DNA of 64,000 nt from Culex pipiens pallens (Eukaryota > Arthropoda > Insecta > Diptera > Culicidae): contig NC_068938.1 of NCBI RefSeq assembly GCF_016801865.2, positions 31,192,129-31,256,128 of the forward strand, written 5' to 3'. Below, in pieces: positions 45,844 through 56,681 of the stretch. How positions within the stretch are numbered: position 1 is the first letter of the stretch; every line of letters begins with the position of its first letter. The notes under the pieces were generated by a model, which ran no database searches, was not told where the DNA came from, and worked only from the letters and a program-made list of their open reading frames with translations. The position numbers and the translations under genes were made by a program.

Positions 45844-46776
45844 CATATCGAAGTACAAGAATGGAACAATGAAAGAACAAAAACATAAATCAAGAGACTT
45901 GAAGTTTTTCGCAGAACAAAAAAATGTTTTGAATAACCTCCTGAATACGGGAAAAATAAAAAAAACCAAAAAAAACGTGAATTATAGGGTTAAGCGACAA
46001 TAACCCATGACTTTTCAGCATCCACAAAATTTAGCGACCGTGTATTTTTTTTGAAAATAGAAATCTCAGTTAAAAAAATAAATCTGTTTTTAGTATAAAA
46101 TCAATTTTGCATTCAATTTCATTTGCTCTACAGAAATCATATCTCAGCAAGTAAAGTTCCAATTTTAAAAGTAAAAAGTTAAAGATTTATAAAAAATGTT
46201 ATATCATTGATTTTTTTTTTAATTTTTTTTCTATAAAGAATCAAGATTGACATTTAAAATGGGCCAACAATTCAATATAACGCCCTTTGTCTGGTTTCCA
46301 TAATTTTCAAAATTTCGGAATAGTTCATATTTTTGTTGAATTGGAAAATTGTATTTTTTAAGTAAGGTTTTTAGTGGCTTGGTATATTATCAGAATATCT
46401 GTAAAAGTTTGATTTCATATTTAAAACTAATGTCAAAAAAGTAAGATTTCTTTTATTTATTTGAAAAAACTTGTTTCGTTTTTGTTTTTTGATCTTGCTT
46501 CCCTTTTTCTCCAAAGTTGCGGGATTTTGGAAAACTGTTTTTTTGTGAGAAAAAATTCATATAAAAATCCGATTTTTTCCGTGTACCTATTTTTTCAGAA
46601 TAGTTCTCATCAATATCTACAACTTAGACACAAAATGGTGTTTTTTGTTCATAGAGTTTGAGCCAAATAAAATATAAAATGAAATGAAGGTAATCGGTTG
46701 ATTTCGTAGATAATTACTCCAGGGCATATTTTAACACAAATAAGTGAGATCTGGCTTCAAAGGGACGTGAAAGGTT
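45844..46776. other. AT-rich DNA with possible family F fragments
   Basis: ATATCTCAGCAAGTAAAGTTCC near 46139 and neighbouring phrases resemble the inner arm of the family F palindrome (TATCTCAGCAACTAAGGGTC at 22419). The match is weak and no ends are visible. No gene is recognised. Confidence 0.35.
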
Positions 46777-47210
46777 TACTCCTTCCCAAGTGACCATGTG
46801 ACCTTGTTTTTACTTCAAAAACAAAGAATCCGAAGTTTGGTGACATTTGGTCCACACTGCTCCTGTGGGACCCCTTCTTTTTTTAATTTTTGAAAAACTT
46901 TTATTTAAATGCATTATTATAAGAGAAAACTTTTCAATTACTCAGCTTTCGGGAAAAAATCCAATTAAAACAATTAAAACTTCACCGTAAATTGAGTAAT
47001 TATTAAGATATTTCTTCGATTTATTTCCTTTGAAGCCTAATTAGAAAGACATCGATCTTAAAACTGATTTTGTTTTTTTATTGGTCAAATTAGGCAATTG
47101 TCATCAAATCTCGGATTCTTTGTTTTTGTGGTAAAAACAACCCCTATACCAAATATGAGCAGATTTGATGAAGGTCGATGTCAGACGCGTGGTTACTTGG
47201 GAAGGAATGA
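46777..47210. mobile_element. MITE with CCTTCCCAAGT ends
   Basis: TTACTCCTTCCCAAGTGACC on the left answers GGTTACTTGGGAAGGAATGA on the right. Inside, AACAAAGAATCCGAAG answers CTCGGATTCTTTG. It is about 430 bp, AT-rich and non-coding. The target duplication is unclear. Confidence 0.6.
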
Positions 47211-48590
47211 CCCACAAATCACTTGTATGGTCATAACTTTAGATAAGATTGCCAATTCTTCAAACATTTAAATTCATAAGAAGGTCATGAAAGACGTCAT
47301 GATCCTTTTTTTCTATAAATCTATAAATTAATAAAGTTTTAGTAAAATGACTTGCCCATATCAACTCCAGGCTTTTTTGCAATATTTAGTAATATATTGC
47401 CATTTTAAACAAAAATATTTCATTTATATTTCCACATTTGATACGACTTCCATTACGTACATCTCCGCTGACAGCTTGACTCCACTCGAATTAATTTCAA
47501 TTGAATAGTTTGCAAGCTCGTAAAACAAGGACAGGATCGGTCGGTCGGTTTGTCTCGTTGTCTCGTGGACATGTCCGACATTTGAGCAAACACTTTTTGG
47601 CAAAACGGAATCACACCTCGATGGACAGTTGATAATTAATTTCCACCTCGCTTGCTGCTAGCAGACACACCACAAGGTGAGGTCCGCGCCGTCCTCGTTA
47701 GGGAACAAGATTTATTTTATTATCGGAGCGCACTGTGTGTTGCACTCAATTTCATTAAAAATCCGGCCAAACAAACAGCGGAGTTGGTTTTAATTTTGTT
47801 GTGTGATTAAATAAATTCAGAACAGTCAGTGCCTGTTTATGCATGCAAAAGCTAAATTGAAACTTGGCCTCGTGAGCCACACTTAGGGGTGATGGCCAAG
47901 TAATAAAGGTAAATTTTCATCACTCATCGTCGAGCTGAATAATTTTAAAATTTAATTGTCATAAATTGTGGCGCGAGAAGAGCTATTTTTTGTCAGGTTT
48001 ATTTCTGCGGCAGGTTCACTGTACGGCTGCAGTCTAGGAATAACATTTTGGCAAATTGTCGACCATCAAAGTGAACAACAATCATAATTTTAACTTCAAC
48101 TTCAAAAAACCAACAAACGGCAGCTGATTAGTAGCAGCTGCTAAGCCACCTCTATCATTTATCGACAAATTGCTCCGCTGCGAGTCCAAATCGCGCCCGT
48201 TTAATCAACTTAAACCAAGCTTCGAAAAAGGGACTGTTGAGGCCGTAACGACATGATAAGAAGCCGCCTCGTGAAGATGCTCAGGTGGATAAAGATGGGC
48301 TTAACCCCTAGAGCCACGCACTGCCCAGGATGGCAAGTTGGCAGGTTGGCAGACGGCGCGAATGGCTCGTGCCTTAAGACGACGACGATCAGACAGCAGC
48401 CCCAGCAGACTTGGTTGGGGAGAGGGTGCAAAAAAGAAACTCCCGACTTCATGCCTTGGAAATTGATCTGTAGTTTTCCGACAGCAGGGACGGGGAGGGT
48501 TAAATGGGTGCTTTTGGCAACGATTTTTTATATTTTAAAAATGAAGAAGCAGTTTTTCAGATTTTTTGCCTAAAAAACAAAGTGAATCTT
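47211..48590. other. No gene recognised; single-copy island at 47440-48520
   Basis: 47440-48520 has balanced composition and no visible repeats. Opposed short frames near 48210-48573 are not recognisable. 47211-47440 is AT-rich. Confidence 0.35.
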
Positions 48591-48591
48591 T

Positions 48592-48735
48592 TTTATCGGG
48601 GCCGGCATTCACAAAGCAAATTCTGAAACATTTTTACTAAACTAATGTAAACTTGTTTGAGTTTAAAAGTTAACAGATTGTGATGATGCACTACCTTCCC
48701 TTTAGTCCCTATCGGTGCAATCAAAATCGTGCACC
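48592..48735 (-). repeat. Decayed SINE fragment related to 32170-32486
   Basis: The reverse complement reads AAAGGGAAGGTAGTGCATCA and then AATGCCGGCCCCGATA. These match the body of the tRNA-Thr-like SINE (AAAGGGAAGGTTGTGCATCG, AATGCCGGCCCCGATA). The tRNA head is missing, so this is a truncated, old copy. Confidence 0.65.
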
Positions 48736-49140
48736 GTTTTCAAAGTAAAGCCACTTGAAATTCATTTTTAATGAAAACGTGACATTTTTTATTTGTAGAA
48801 GTAATGAACAAGTTTGAAAATCTCTAAAAACATTTTTGAATGCCAAAAAATTATTCAATGCCAATGGTTGCTGATATACAGCCTTTGAAAGATCAGCTAG
48901 CAGGAAAAAATAAGATATTTATGCATCACTAAAATAGCGTCAATTTTTTAATAAATGCTAACTCAGCAAATATGCGTCCGATTTTCAATATCAAAAATGA
49001 AGTCGTCCATTTGCGTAAAAGAGGTTTTGGGTGACTCACCAAACATAACCTTCGGACGCCCAAGATGAGCAGAAACTTGCAACAGAGCCCACAAAAGACC
49101 CGGGTGTCGTTAAAGTGGATTGTTTTGCTTTAATTATGGG
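48736..49140. other. No feature recognised
   Basis: AT-rich DNA leading into the family A element. Phrases such as CTAACTCAGCAAATATGCGTCCG resemble family F wording, but too weakly to call. Confidence 0.35.
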
Positions 49141-49906
49141 TAATTCTCTACCAACTCACACGAAATCGGGAAAAGTTGCCCCGACCCCTCTTCGATTTGT
49201 GTGAAACTTTGTTCTAAGGGGTAACTTTTGTCCCTGATTACGAATCCGAGGTCTCTTTTTTGATATCTCGTGACGGAGGGGCGGTACGACCCCTTTAATT
49301 TTTGAACATGCGAAAAAAGAGGTGTTTTTCAATAATTTGCAGCCTGAAACGGTGATGAGATAGAAATTTGTTGTCAAAGGGACTTTTATGTAAAATTAAA
49401 CGCCCGATTTGATGGCGTACTCAGAATTTTGAAAAAAAAACTTATTTTTCATCGAAAAAAACACTAAAAATATTTTAAAAATTCTCCCATTTTCCGTTAC
49501 TCGACTGTAAATTTTTTTGGAATATGTCATTTTAAAGTAAATTTAATGTTCTTTTCGAATCTAGAAGGGTCATTTTTTGATTTCGAACAATTTTTTTCAT
49601 TTTAAAATTTCGTGTTTTTCTAACTTTGCAAGGTTATTTTTTGAGTGTAATAATATTCTACAAAGTTGTAGAGCAGACAATTACGATGAAAATTATGTTT
49701 TTTTCGGAATTCTGAGTACGCCATCAAATCGGGCGTCTGATTTTGCATAAAAGTCCCTTTGACACCAAATTTCTATCTCATCACCGTTTCTGACTGCAAA
49801 TTATTGAAAAACACCTCTTTTTTTGCATGTTCATAAATGGAAGGGGTCGTACCGCCCCTCCGGATTCGTGATCAGAGACAAAAATTATCCGGTTGGCGGA
49901 GAATTA
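49141..49906. mobile_element. Family A foldback MITE
   Basis: Left end TAATTCTCTACCAACTCACA and right end GGTTGGCGGAGAATTA, each including its TA. It matches 11537-12327 over most of its length. The right arm has lost about 80 bases: CCGCCCCTCC runs straight into GGATTCGTGATCAG. Non-coding. Confidence 0.8.
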
Positions 49907-50104
49907 CTCATATAAAGTACTTTTTGTTTGAGCTTATGATTTCAGATCTAAACATATTTTTTTTCCTCACTTTTCAAAAATCATGATCCATTATGATGAA
50001 TTGGCAACACTAACGAATGATTTTTTACTAACTTGTGCTAAATCTAAAAAAAAAAATTATTTTATCATCATAAACATATTCAAACATGAGGTTTTTAGTG
50101 GATA

Positions 50105-50340
50105 AACGGATAATTTTTTTAGAGGGTAAACAATATTTACTACTTTGCCGAAGACACTTAATCGATCAGAAAATTCTTTCTCGAGATACAGATAGTTGAA
50201 TATTTTAATTTACTTTTTGTATGGACAGCTGCAAAAATTGTATAGAAACTTGTATAGACATTTTAAATACGCAAAATGTCTTGTTTGGTCATAGAACACA
50301 AAATTTCATCCAAATTAAAAAATACAAAAAAAATATTTGC
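50105..50340. repeat. Family F fragment
   Basis: GCCGAAGACACTTAATCGAT, TGTATGGACAGCTGC and GCAAAATGTCTTG match the family F fragment at 23826-24075 in the same orientation. The frame starting at ATG 50221 begins inside this repeat, which argues against its being a gene. Confidence 0.55.
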
Positions 50341-51408
50341 AAAAAATGCTCATTCTTAAGACAAATGCTATTGGAAAATCAAAATAATTTACTTCAAATA
50401 AAAAGAGCCATGCATGCCATACTACATGAACAATTGTTAAACGAAATTGAAATCAGCAAAACGCCGAATGAAGCATATTACAAAACTCGTTTTTTTTTTT
50501 TGAAATTTATGTCAGTTCAGTTTCCTCAAGGAATGTTAGATTTAGGCTCCCTGAACATGCTCTACTCGACAAAATTGAATTTTATTGATTTCCCGTCCAA
50601 TAAGTAACATTTTAAATTTAGGGTATAAATGCTAAGGAATCTTTTTAACCCTCTACCGAACTTTTCAACCAATTTTTGATCTTTAAAAAGCATTTGATAG
50701 ATGAACTCTTAAAATTTTAGAAAAAAACTAGCGTTTGTAGTTTAACTTGTTTTATGTGACTTTGCAAATGTTTTTAAAAATGACATTTTTTCTGGGGTTA
50801 GCCTTTATTTTATGTGAAACAAACCGTATGCAGTAATTTTTGTAATGTCTCAGACTATGCCACTCAGACTATAATTTAAATGACAATCGTATCGTTCTGT
50901 AGCAAAATATGTGAAAAATATGAAAAGTGGCAGCAAAAAAAAAAAAACAAAAAAAATAATCAAAAGACAAAAGATTATGATACGAGGTGGTAGAATAAAT
51001 GAAATACAATACAAAAAAAAAACAAAAAAAATTTATCGGAAAAAGCAACTGCTTCAGTGTTTTACCTGTGGCGGGCGCAATTGCCCTCGAATCTTTATCA
51101 ATTCTCCGATGTAGGACTTTCAAAATTAATGCATAATTTAGAGCAAATTTCCCGAAGACACCATATTTTTAGGATTTTCGATCAAAAGTTATTAGCTTCA
51201 AAAAGTAAAAGCAAAAATATTCGTTATGCAAGCTAAATTAGAGCAGACAAGTGATATTAAAACACGAAAATTATGTAATAATCTTTTTGTTCTTGTAAAA
51301 ATCTATTTTTATGTGGTTTTATGCTTTTAATTTCTGAATTGAGCCCACATATTTATAAACTCAGTAAAAACATAATTTTCAAAATGTTTAGCGGTTTGCA
51401 ACCTTCTA
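50341..51408. other. No gene recognised
   Basis: AT-rich DNA with poly-A runs. A 128-codon frame that begins in the preceding repeat extends to 50607. It is lysine- and asparagine-rich, as expected of AT-rich non-coding DNA, and has no recognisable domain. Confidence 0.35.
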
Positions 51409-51776
51409 CACAGCAAAAAATCCGATGGTAAAATCGCATGCAAAAGCATGCACATCACCTTCGTCAAAATAAACACTTAATATTACACACTGCATGTACA
51501 ATTTTTGCAAACACAAAAAAAAGTTGCAACCGACGGGATTCAAACCCAGCACCAACAGTAAGGACTGGCGCCTTAGCCCACTCGGCCGTCAGACCGATGA
51601 AAATTTGCAAGGATAAACGCATATATCAGCTTGACATTTCGGTCAAGTAGGTTTCCCATACTGATGGGCTACATATTTCAGAGTGTAATATTACACAGAA
51701 TTTCATAAAATAATGCAACATTTATTTTACACCCAGGCCTTTTACACGCAGCTGGATTACTACTTTATTTGCTGTG
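51409..51776. mobile_element. 368-bp TA-flanked MITE carrying a tRNA-Leu-like sequence
   Basis: The ends CACAGCAAA and TTTGCTGTG are flanked by TA (51407-51408, 51777-51778). The left interior has CGCATGCAAAAGCATGC (51435-51451), a near-palindrome. A minus-strand tRNA-like sequence lies at 51530-51597. The plan resembles 35228-35699 (short ends, TA target, tRNA-like block on the minus strand), but the sequences are otherwise different. Confidence 0.75.
51530..51597 (-). pseudogene. tRNA-Leu-like sequence inside a MITE
   Basis: On the minus strand, CTGACGGCCGAGTGGGCTAA closely resembles the A-box/D-arm region of insect tRNA-Leu, and GGGTTTGAATCCCGTC gives a T arm with B box. The anticodon arm CCAGT-CCTTACT-GTTGG pairs only with wobbles. 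It has C instead of U before the apparent anticodon TTA, so it is unlikely to be a working tRNA. No variable arm of normal length can be drawn confidently. Confidence 0.55.
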
Positions 51777-51778
51777 TA

Positions 51779-52935
51779 CAAAGTTGTTTCTTGTCTTATT
51801 CTGCACATTTTGATGAGTAAATGACGAACCTTGACCTGTTATTAAAAATTTCTAATATATAATGAAGAAATTTAAAACAAAACATAAAATAAAATAGGGT
51901 ATATCAAAAATTTCAAGATGAAAAACTTCGCTCTTAAAATCATTGGAATCATTTTGTTAACTGTTTTACCACAGAGTAACTCTGTGGTTTTACCTAGTCT
52001 GTCCCCTCTGCTCGGTAAACATTTGGGAGGCATAAATTGAACTGTGTGTGAGTATGTTTCACGAAATTGTCCAGAGAATAAAAATCCACTAAAACAACCC
52101 GCTGCTCCCCCCAAAACGCAGCAGTTTTGCTGGCCCTGTCTAGGTTCGCCAAAGATGGATCCCTACAACAACAATAAAGAACCAACCCATGGCATTAGAA
52201 ATTAGAGAAGAAGCAGCTGCTTGAATGCATAATTTGTTTTTCGACCAATAAACGACGACTCGTTCCTCGTTTTCGAGACTGTTTTTGCTCTACTTCTCTA
52301 CATAGAAGTTGGGCTCTGTTTTTTTATATCAAAAAATCGCCCCCCATCCTGGTACTAGCGGTGTGCCTCGTGTCCGAAGGTTACCCAAAATGTGTCCGTT
52401 TTTGCAGGACGGCGGCCGCGCCCCGGGGACTCGCTCAACCCGGCAACAAATTTGCCACTCTTGCGGCCGGCCAACATCTGCGCCCAGCACCATTTTTCCG
52501 CCGATTCGGTCCTTTTTCTAGGGCTATTTCATTATAGCAGCAGCAGCGTGAGCATTGAGTACAACATAAGTGAGAAAGCTGCAACATTAGAACACTGCCA
52601 GGTAAAAGCCATTCTGGTGGAGCTGGCTGAATTGAATTAGAGCCACCGAGCGAAAACTGAAATAGTTCCGAGAATTGTTGGCCGGCTGCAGAAAGAGCAG
52701 CAGCAAATGGGTTCCTTTTTTTTTTGGGACCGTCCCAATTGCCGTAAAGGATGATGGCTCGTGTTGCACCGGATGGAAATGAATAATTTTGGTGGAAATT
52801 TGGGTCATCATTTTGGAGGAAGACAGTTCTTTGTCATTATCATTGAGTTCAAAAAATGCGTTGGGATTAAAAAATTATTTTATTCATCATCATATCATTT
52901 GTTTTAAGTTTCAATTTTGATAAAACAATTCTGCT
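51779..52935. other. No gene recognised; GC-richer from about 52250
   Basis: 51779-52250 is AT-rich. 52250-52850 has balanced composition with a short (CAG)n run at about 52536-52547. Frames at 52309-52521 and 52392-52640 overlap and are not recognisable. Confidence 0.35.
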
Positions 52936-52980
52936 TTCAAATATTAACCCTTTTATTTCCTTATTTTCCCCCTCTAATAG

Positions 52981-53062
52981 CCGTCGCAAAGTGACAGATC
53001 CGGGAGCTAGCAAAAAGATGGGTTGTTTCCGCAGTGCCAGCTGTCAGCGCCAGGTCAAGTAG
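52981..53062 (+). CDS. Candidate terminal exon, unidentified
   Basis: A strong 3' splice-site-like sequence precedes this stretch: ATTAACCC, then a long pyrimidine run ending CCCCCTCTAATAG at 52980. One frame, entered after one base, is open for 26 codons to TAG at 53060-53062 and includes MGCFRSASCQRQVK. The other frames close sooner. A donor-like CAG|GTCAAG at 53053/53054 is poor, so a terminal exon is the likelier reading if it is an exon at all. I do not recognise the peptide. A pyrimidine tract plus AG is common in introns, so this is weak. Confidence 0.2.
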
Positions 53063-55340
53063 TAGAATAGTCTGGCCTCACTAGCCCAATGAGACTATGA
53101 GACTACTTCACGTGGGACAGCTCACCTGGACGAGCCTTGCATCGCATGAGTTGCTTGAGACGTTACTATTCAATCTCATTACAAACGAATTTACTGACCA
53201 AATTCGTGAGAAAAAAAACTCATTTCATTCAATTTCTCCAACTTAAACTGGAATCTATCGTTCTAATATCAAATGTCAAATTTTTATGCCCCACCAATAA
53301 CACTCTCTGGAAGTTATAAAAATATTTCATTTCCGCTCTCCCCATGAACCCTTTTCCACCTTCCATTTTCCAACATTTTCCATACCCCAAACCAGCTCGC
53401 CTGCGTGTACGTTGTCAACGTCATCCCGGTCTAAATCTTAGTCGCACCTAAAACACTCACTCTCATTATAAATTAAAAACCTCGCGCGGTGGCGTCGTCT
53501 CCTGCTCGAAAGTGGAAAATCTGCCCGGAAAAATCAAGGAAAAACACTTTCTAGCCCGAGATGGAGCAATCCACTATAATGAAGCAAAGGGAAAATAATA
53601 CATGAAAGCAAAAGAAACGAGCAAAACGAAAAAAAAAAGAGCGAGCTGAGTGTGTGGGGAAAACGAGACAGAAATTACACACATCGCGCATTTCCACTTT
53701 GAAATAAATTTTCCCCTTCCCCACCCTCCCACTGGTCGCCAGCAGCAGCTGATCTTCCACCCTCTTGCGCGCCACCTGCATTTCCCCAAAACAGGAATGA
53801 CAGAAGGCGGCGGCGACGGCGCTGAAGTGCGCGACAACTGAAACATACGCGAACAAGCGCGCACACATTCATACATGCACACACAAATATAGATAGAAGG
53901 ATGGGTAGCACGTTCCCCGCACACGATCGCACAATGGGATAACATTGAAAAATGGCTATTGGGTAGGCCGTCCCAAAAAAATGAAAAGTTGTCAAATCTT
54001 CGGTGCTCACCCCTAAAATGATAGATTAGGATGTCAGGAACAATGTTTTCATACAACAAAAAATTCTCAAAAATGGAAATGCACGTAACAATCATACTAA
54101 AGTCATTCAAATTTAGTCGCCTTGGGCTTCAAGTGAAAATTTGATGTCCCCTGAACAAATTCCTGTATAGACATAGTCCATAAAAGCTTGTGTTTGGGCA
54201 TGGCAGAGCGTTTTAGGGAGAAAAAATTGTATTTTTCAGACAAAAAATTTCAAAAATCACTCCCCAAAACCAGCCAAAAAATTTTGCAGCCAAAACTAAT
54301 GCATTCAGCTTATAGGAAATTTTACGGAGATCATTTTGCTTTTTTTAACATTCAATTTATGTCCACGCAAAGCCGAGATATTTGCATTTTAGTGAACAAA
54401 AAGTGACGAATTTTCAAAATTCTTGGCATATAAGCGTTTTTAGCATAAAACATTGGCTACTATGATTACAAACGAGAAGGCATATATTTTGGATATTTTT
54501 ATTTTGTTCGCTCAAAAACGATATTTGTTTATAAAATTTCATGAAAAAACATGAGATTTTCTCACAATGTGACGATGTTTTAGAAAGTGTCTTAGGCTTA
54601 CATATAAAACGGACCAATCTTGATGATTAGCTTCTTGTTATATTTTTATTCGCAGTTTTTTTAAGATTTTGTAAAAGCTTCAATAACATTACCAGAAAAA
54701 AATCACAGTGGTTTTTCCGGTTAACATTCTAAAATGGCATTTTCAATCCCTTATTATTCGTAGATTATTTACACATATGACAAAACTATCATTTTGTACA
54801 TTAATATTTTTAAGTTTTTCATTTGACAGTGACAATTTTGATTGTTTTAAATATTTACCCAAAAACTGCCGGTAAGTAGAGATACCATTTTTTGATGAAC
54901 GCTAATTGTGATCAAAATATTGCTGAAGTTGATTAAAGAAAACTTTTATAAACAAAGGAGGAGGAAACGTATAAAGATATTGTCATCTAACAAGAGACCA
55001 TTATTTTTTTATGATATAATTTTGAAATACATAGTCAAAAATACTCTCTTGACATGATGCAAAAAGTCTTGAGCAGATAGACTTTTTATGCTATTATGCT
55101 TAGTAATTCTCTAGAATTTTACAATTTTATTTAAAGATTTTTAATTCAAGGAACAAAAAACACTTAACGCGTTGAAATGTCACTCTTGATGAAAACAAAA
55201 CTAAATATTATATATTTGAAAAGTTAAACAATAAATAGTTCGAACCAATAATTGGTTGAAAACGGAGAGTTTAGCAAGTGACACTGAAAAAGGACACTTT
55301 TCACAAATTTTAAATTCAAAAACTGTTTTTCAGCCACCAG
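53063..55340. other. No gene recognised; single-copy island to about 53950, then AT-rich
   Basis: 53063-53950 has balanced to purine-rich composition. The longest minus-strand frame of the window (53574-54110, 178 codons) lies here. It has a cysteine-rich low-complexity stretch produced by CA-repeat-like DNA and no recognisable domain. 53950-55340 is AT-rich with nothing supported. Confidence 0.35.
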
Positions 55341-55344
55341 CAGT

Positions 55345-55405
55345 CAGATAAATATGCAGTTATCCTAAGGTTTGTATGAGACTTCAGATAATCGATTCAC
55401 GACCA
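55345..55405. repeat. Family P internal fragment
   Basis: AAGGTTTGTATGAGACTTCAGATAA is a diverged match to AAGGTTTATGTGGGACTTCG in the pogo-like MITE at 24224-24607. No terminal repeats remain. Confidence 0.45.
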
Positions 55406-55431
55406 AAATTTTTATTTTTGCAATTCCGCCT

Positions 55432-55806
55432 TGAAGTTTCCTACTTTTCCTGTCATTCTCGCGTGACGAAATAGCCTACTTTTATCTACTAAAAATAACA
55501 AAATCGAATAGAAGCATATTTCAAAACAAATGCTGAAAAGTTCAACTTTGGATGCTGGAAAGCACTAGTTTTGAAAAGTAATACTTTTCAACATTTTTTT
55601 GATTTAAACGATTTATTGACAAAATACATGAACATTCGACTTATAATTTCACTCAATGGGTGTTTTTCATAAATGCAAAAAAATGTTGTATGGAACTCGT
55701 TGCAAACCTTGATTTTTTAGCACTTGTCGTATTTAATGTTATCTAAATGTACGACACGTGCTGAAAAAATCTTCTTTTTTCAAATTGTTGCATAAACTAC
55801 TATTTC
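55432..55806. mobile_element. Family C element, second copy
   Basis: Matches 4297-4702 from ACTTTTCCTGTCATTC and GACGAAATAGCCTACT at the left to TTGTTGCATAAACTACTA at the right. The internal TGCTGAAAAGT palindromes are partly lost. Non-coding. Confidence 0.65.
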
Positions 55807-55961
55807 GATGTTCTTTCTTCCAACTCATTTTATTAAAATTTGAAAGATTAATTGTCTTAAAATGACTAAATCGCCGTCATGTTAACTGCCACCTCGAATT
55901 TAAAAATTGTAATTCAATTTAGAGTATTTAAGGGGTCATACTTAAGGCAACGAAAAAAAAT

Positions 55962-56660
55962 TTTCATGAGCATGAGCATGAGCATGAGAGACCACCCATG
56001 GTTGTCCTTCTCCGTTGCTGAACAGGACCATAATATCCCATCAGCACAACCGGTCACACGCTTCAACGATCAAATGATGTTTCCCTTATCAACAGCATGC
56101 ATGAATGCGCTGAAAAGATAAAACATCACGATCATCAAAACTAGAGCCGGTGCGAATAGGAAACAGTCGTTGGCCACCAACGGCACCCGCCATGTCAGTT
56201 TGTAGATCTCGAGGGAATGGGACGGGAATGTTAGTTAGCACAGGCTGCTACCAAGGGTGGGTTCTATACGATATCCACACCCCCGCGTGTGCCGGAAAAC
56301 TACTTCTACTTGGGATTTTGTTAGTGGGTAAGGGTAATGGCCAGGATTCAACATAGAGGATGATGATGCGACCCAATAATCAATAAATTTTGTTTAATGG
56401 TGTGATGTATTATGCATTCTCAAGGCAAACAGTTGGAGTATGCGGATGAGACTATTCCCGGTTATTTAGTGTTGAGTTTAGCATAAATGATTTAATCTTA
56501 GACAGCCGGCTGTGGAAAGATAAAACCAACTAAAATGCGAAAACGCGAAACCGCCCGGATCGAAATACACGCACAATCGGGGGGACAACAAAGACGGAAA
56601 CGGCGTCGAAAATCCTGCGTGTGACCGCCACGCACACCGTTCAAATTCTCCAACTCAACT
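55962..56660 (-). mobile_element. Retroposon with CATGAG-repeat tail and 21-bp target duplication
   Basis: Perfect 21-base direct repeats (starting CTTAAGGCAACGAAAAAA) lie at 55941-55961 and 56661-56681. The left end is (CATGAG)n, the hexamer tail of a minus-strand element, and the right end (its 5' end) is GC-rich. The CAGCCGGCTG block at 56501-56510 and the tail-proximal region are shared with 45243-45820. No reverse transcriptase frame is present. It is about 700 bp and non-autonomous, perhaps a LINE derivative with both ends kept. Confidence 0.8.
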
Positions 56661-56681
56661 CTTAAGGCAACGAAAAAAAAT

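Noticed and set aside
50221..50607. 128-codon plus-strand frame
   Set aside because: It begins inside a family F repeat and is lysine- and asparagine-rich as expected from AT-rich DNA. I recognise no domain.
53574..54110. 178-codon minus-strand frame, the longest in the window
   Set aside because: It has no recognisable domain, its composition follows local CA-like and T-rich simple sequence, it overlaps several other frames of similar length, and it lacks a splice or promoter framework.
54860..54880. GTAAGTAG donor-like sequence on the plus strand
   Set aside because: It is preceded by CTGCCG with no open exon or acceptor upstream.
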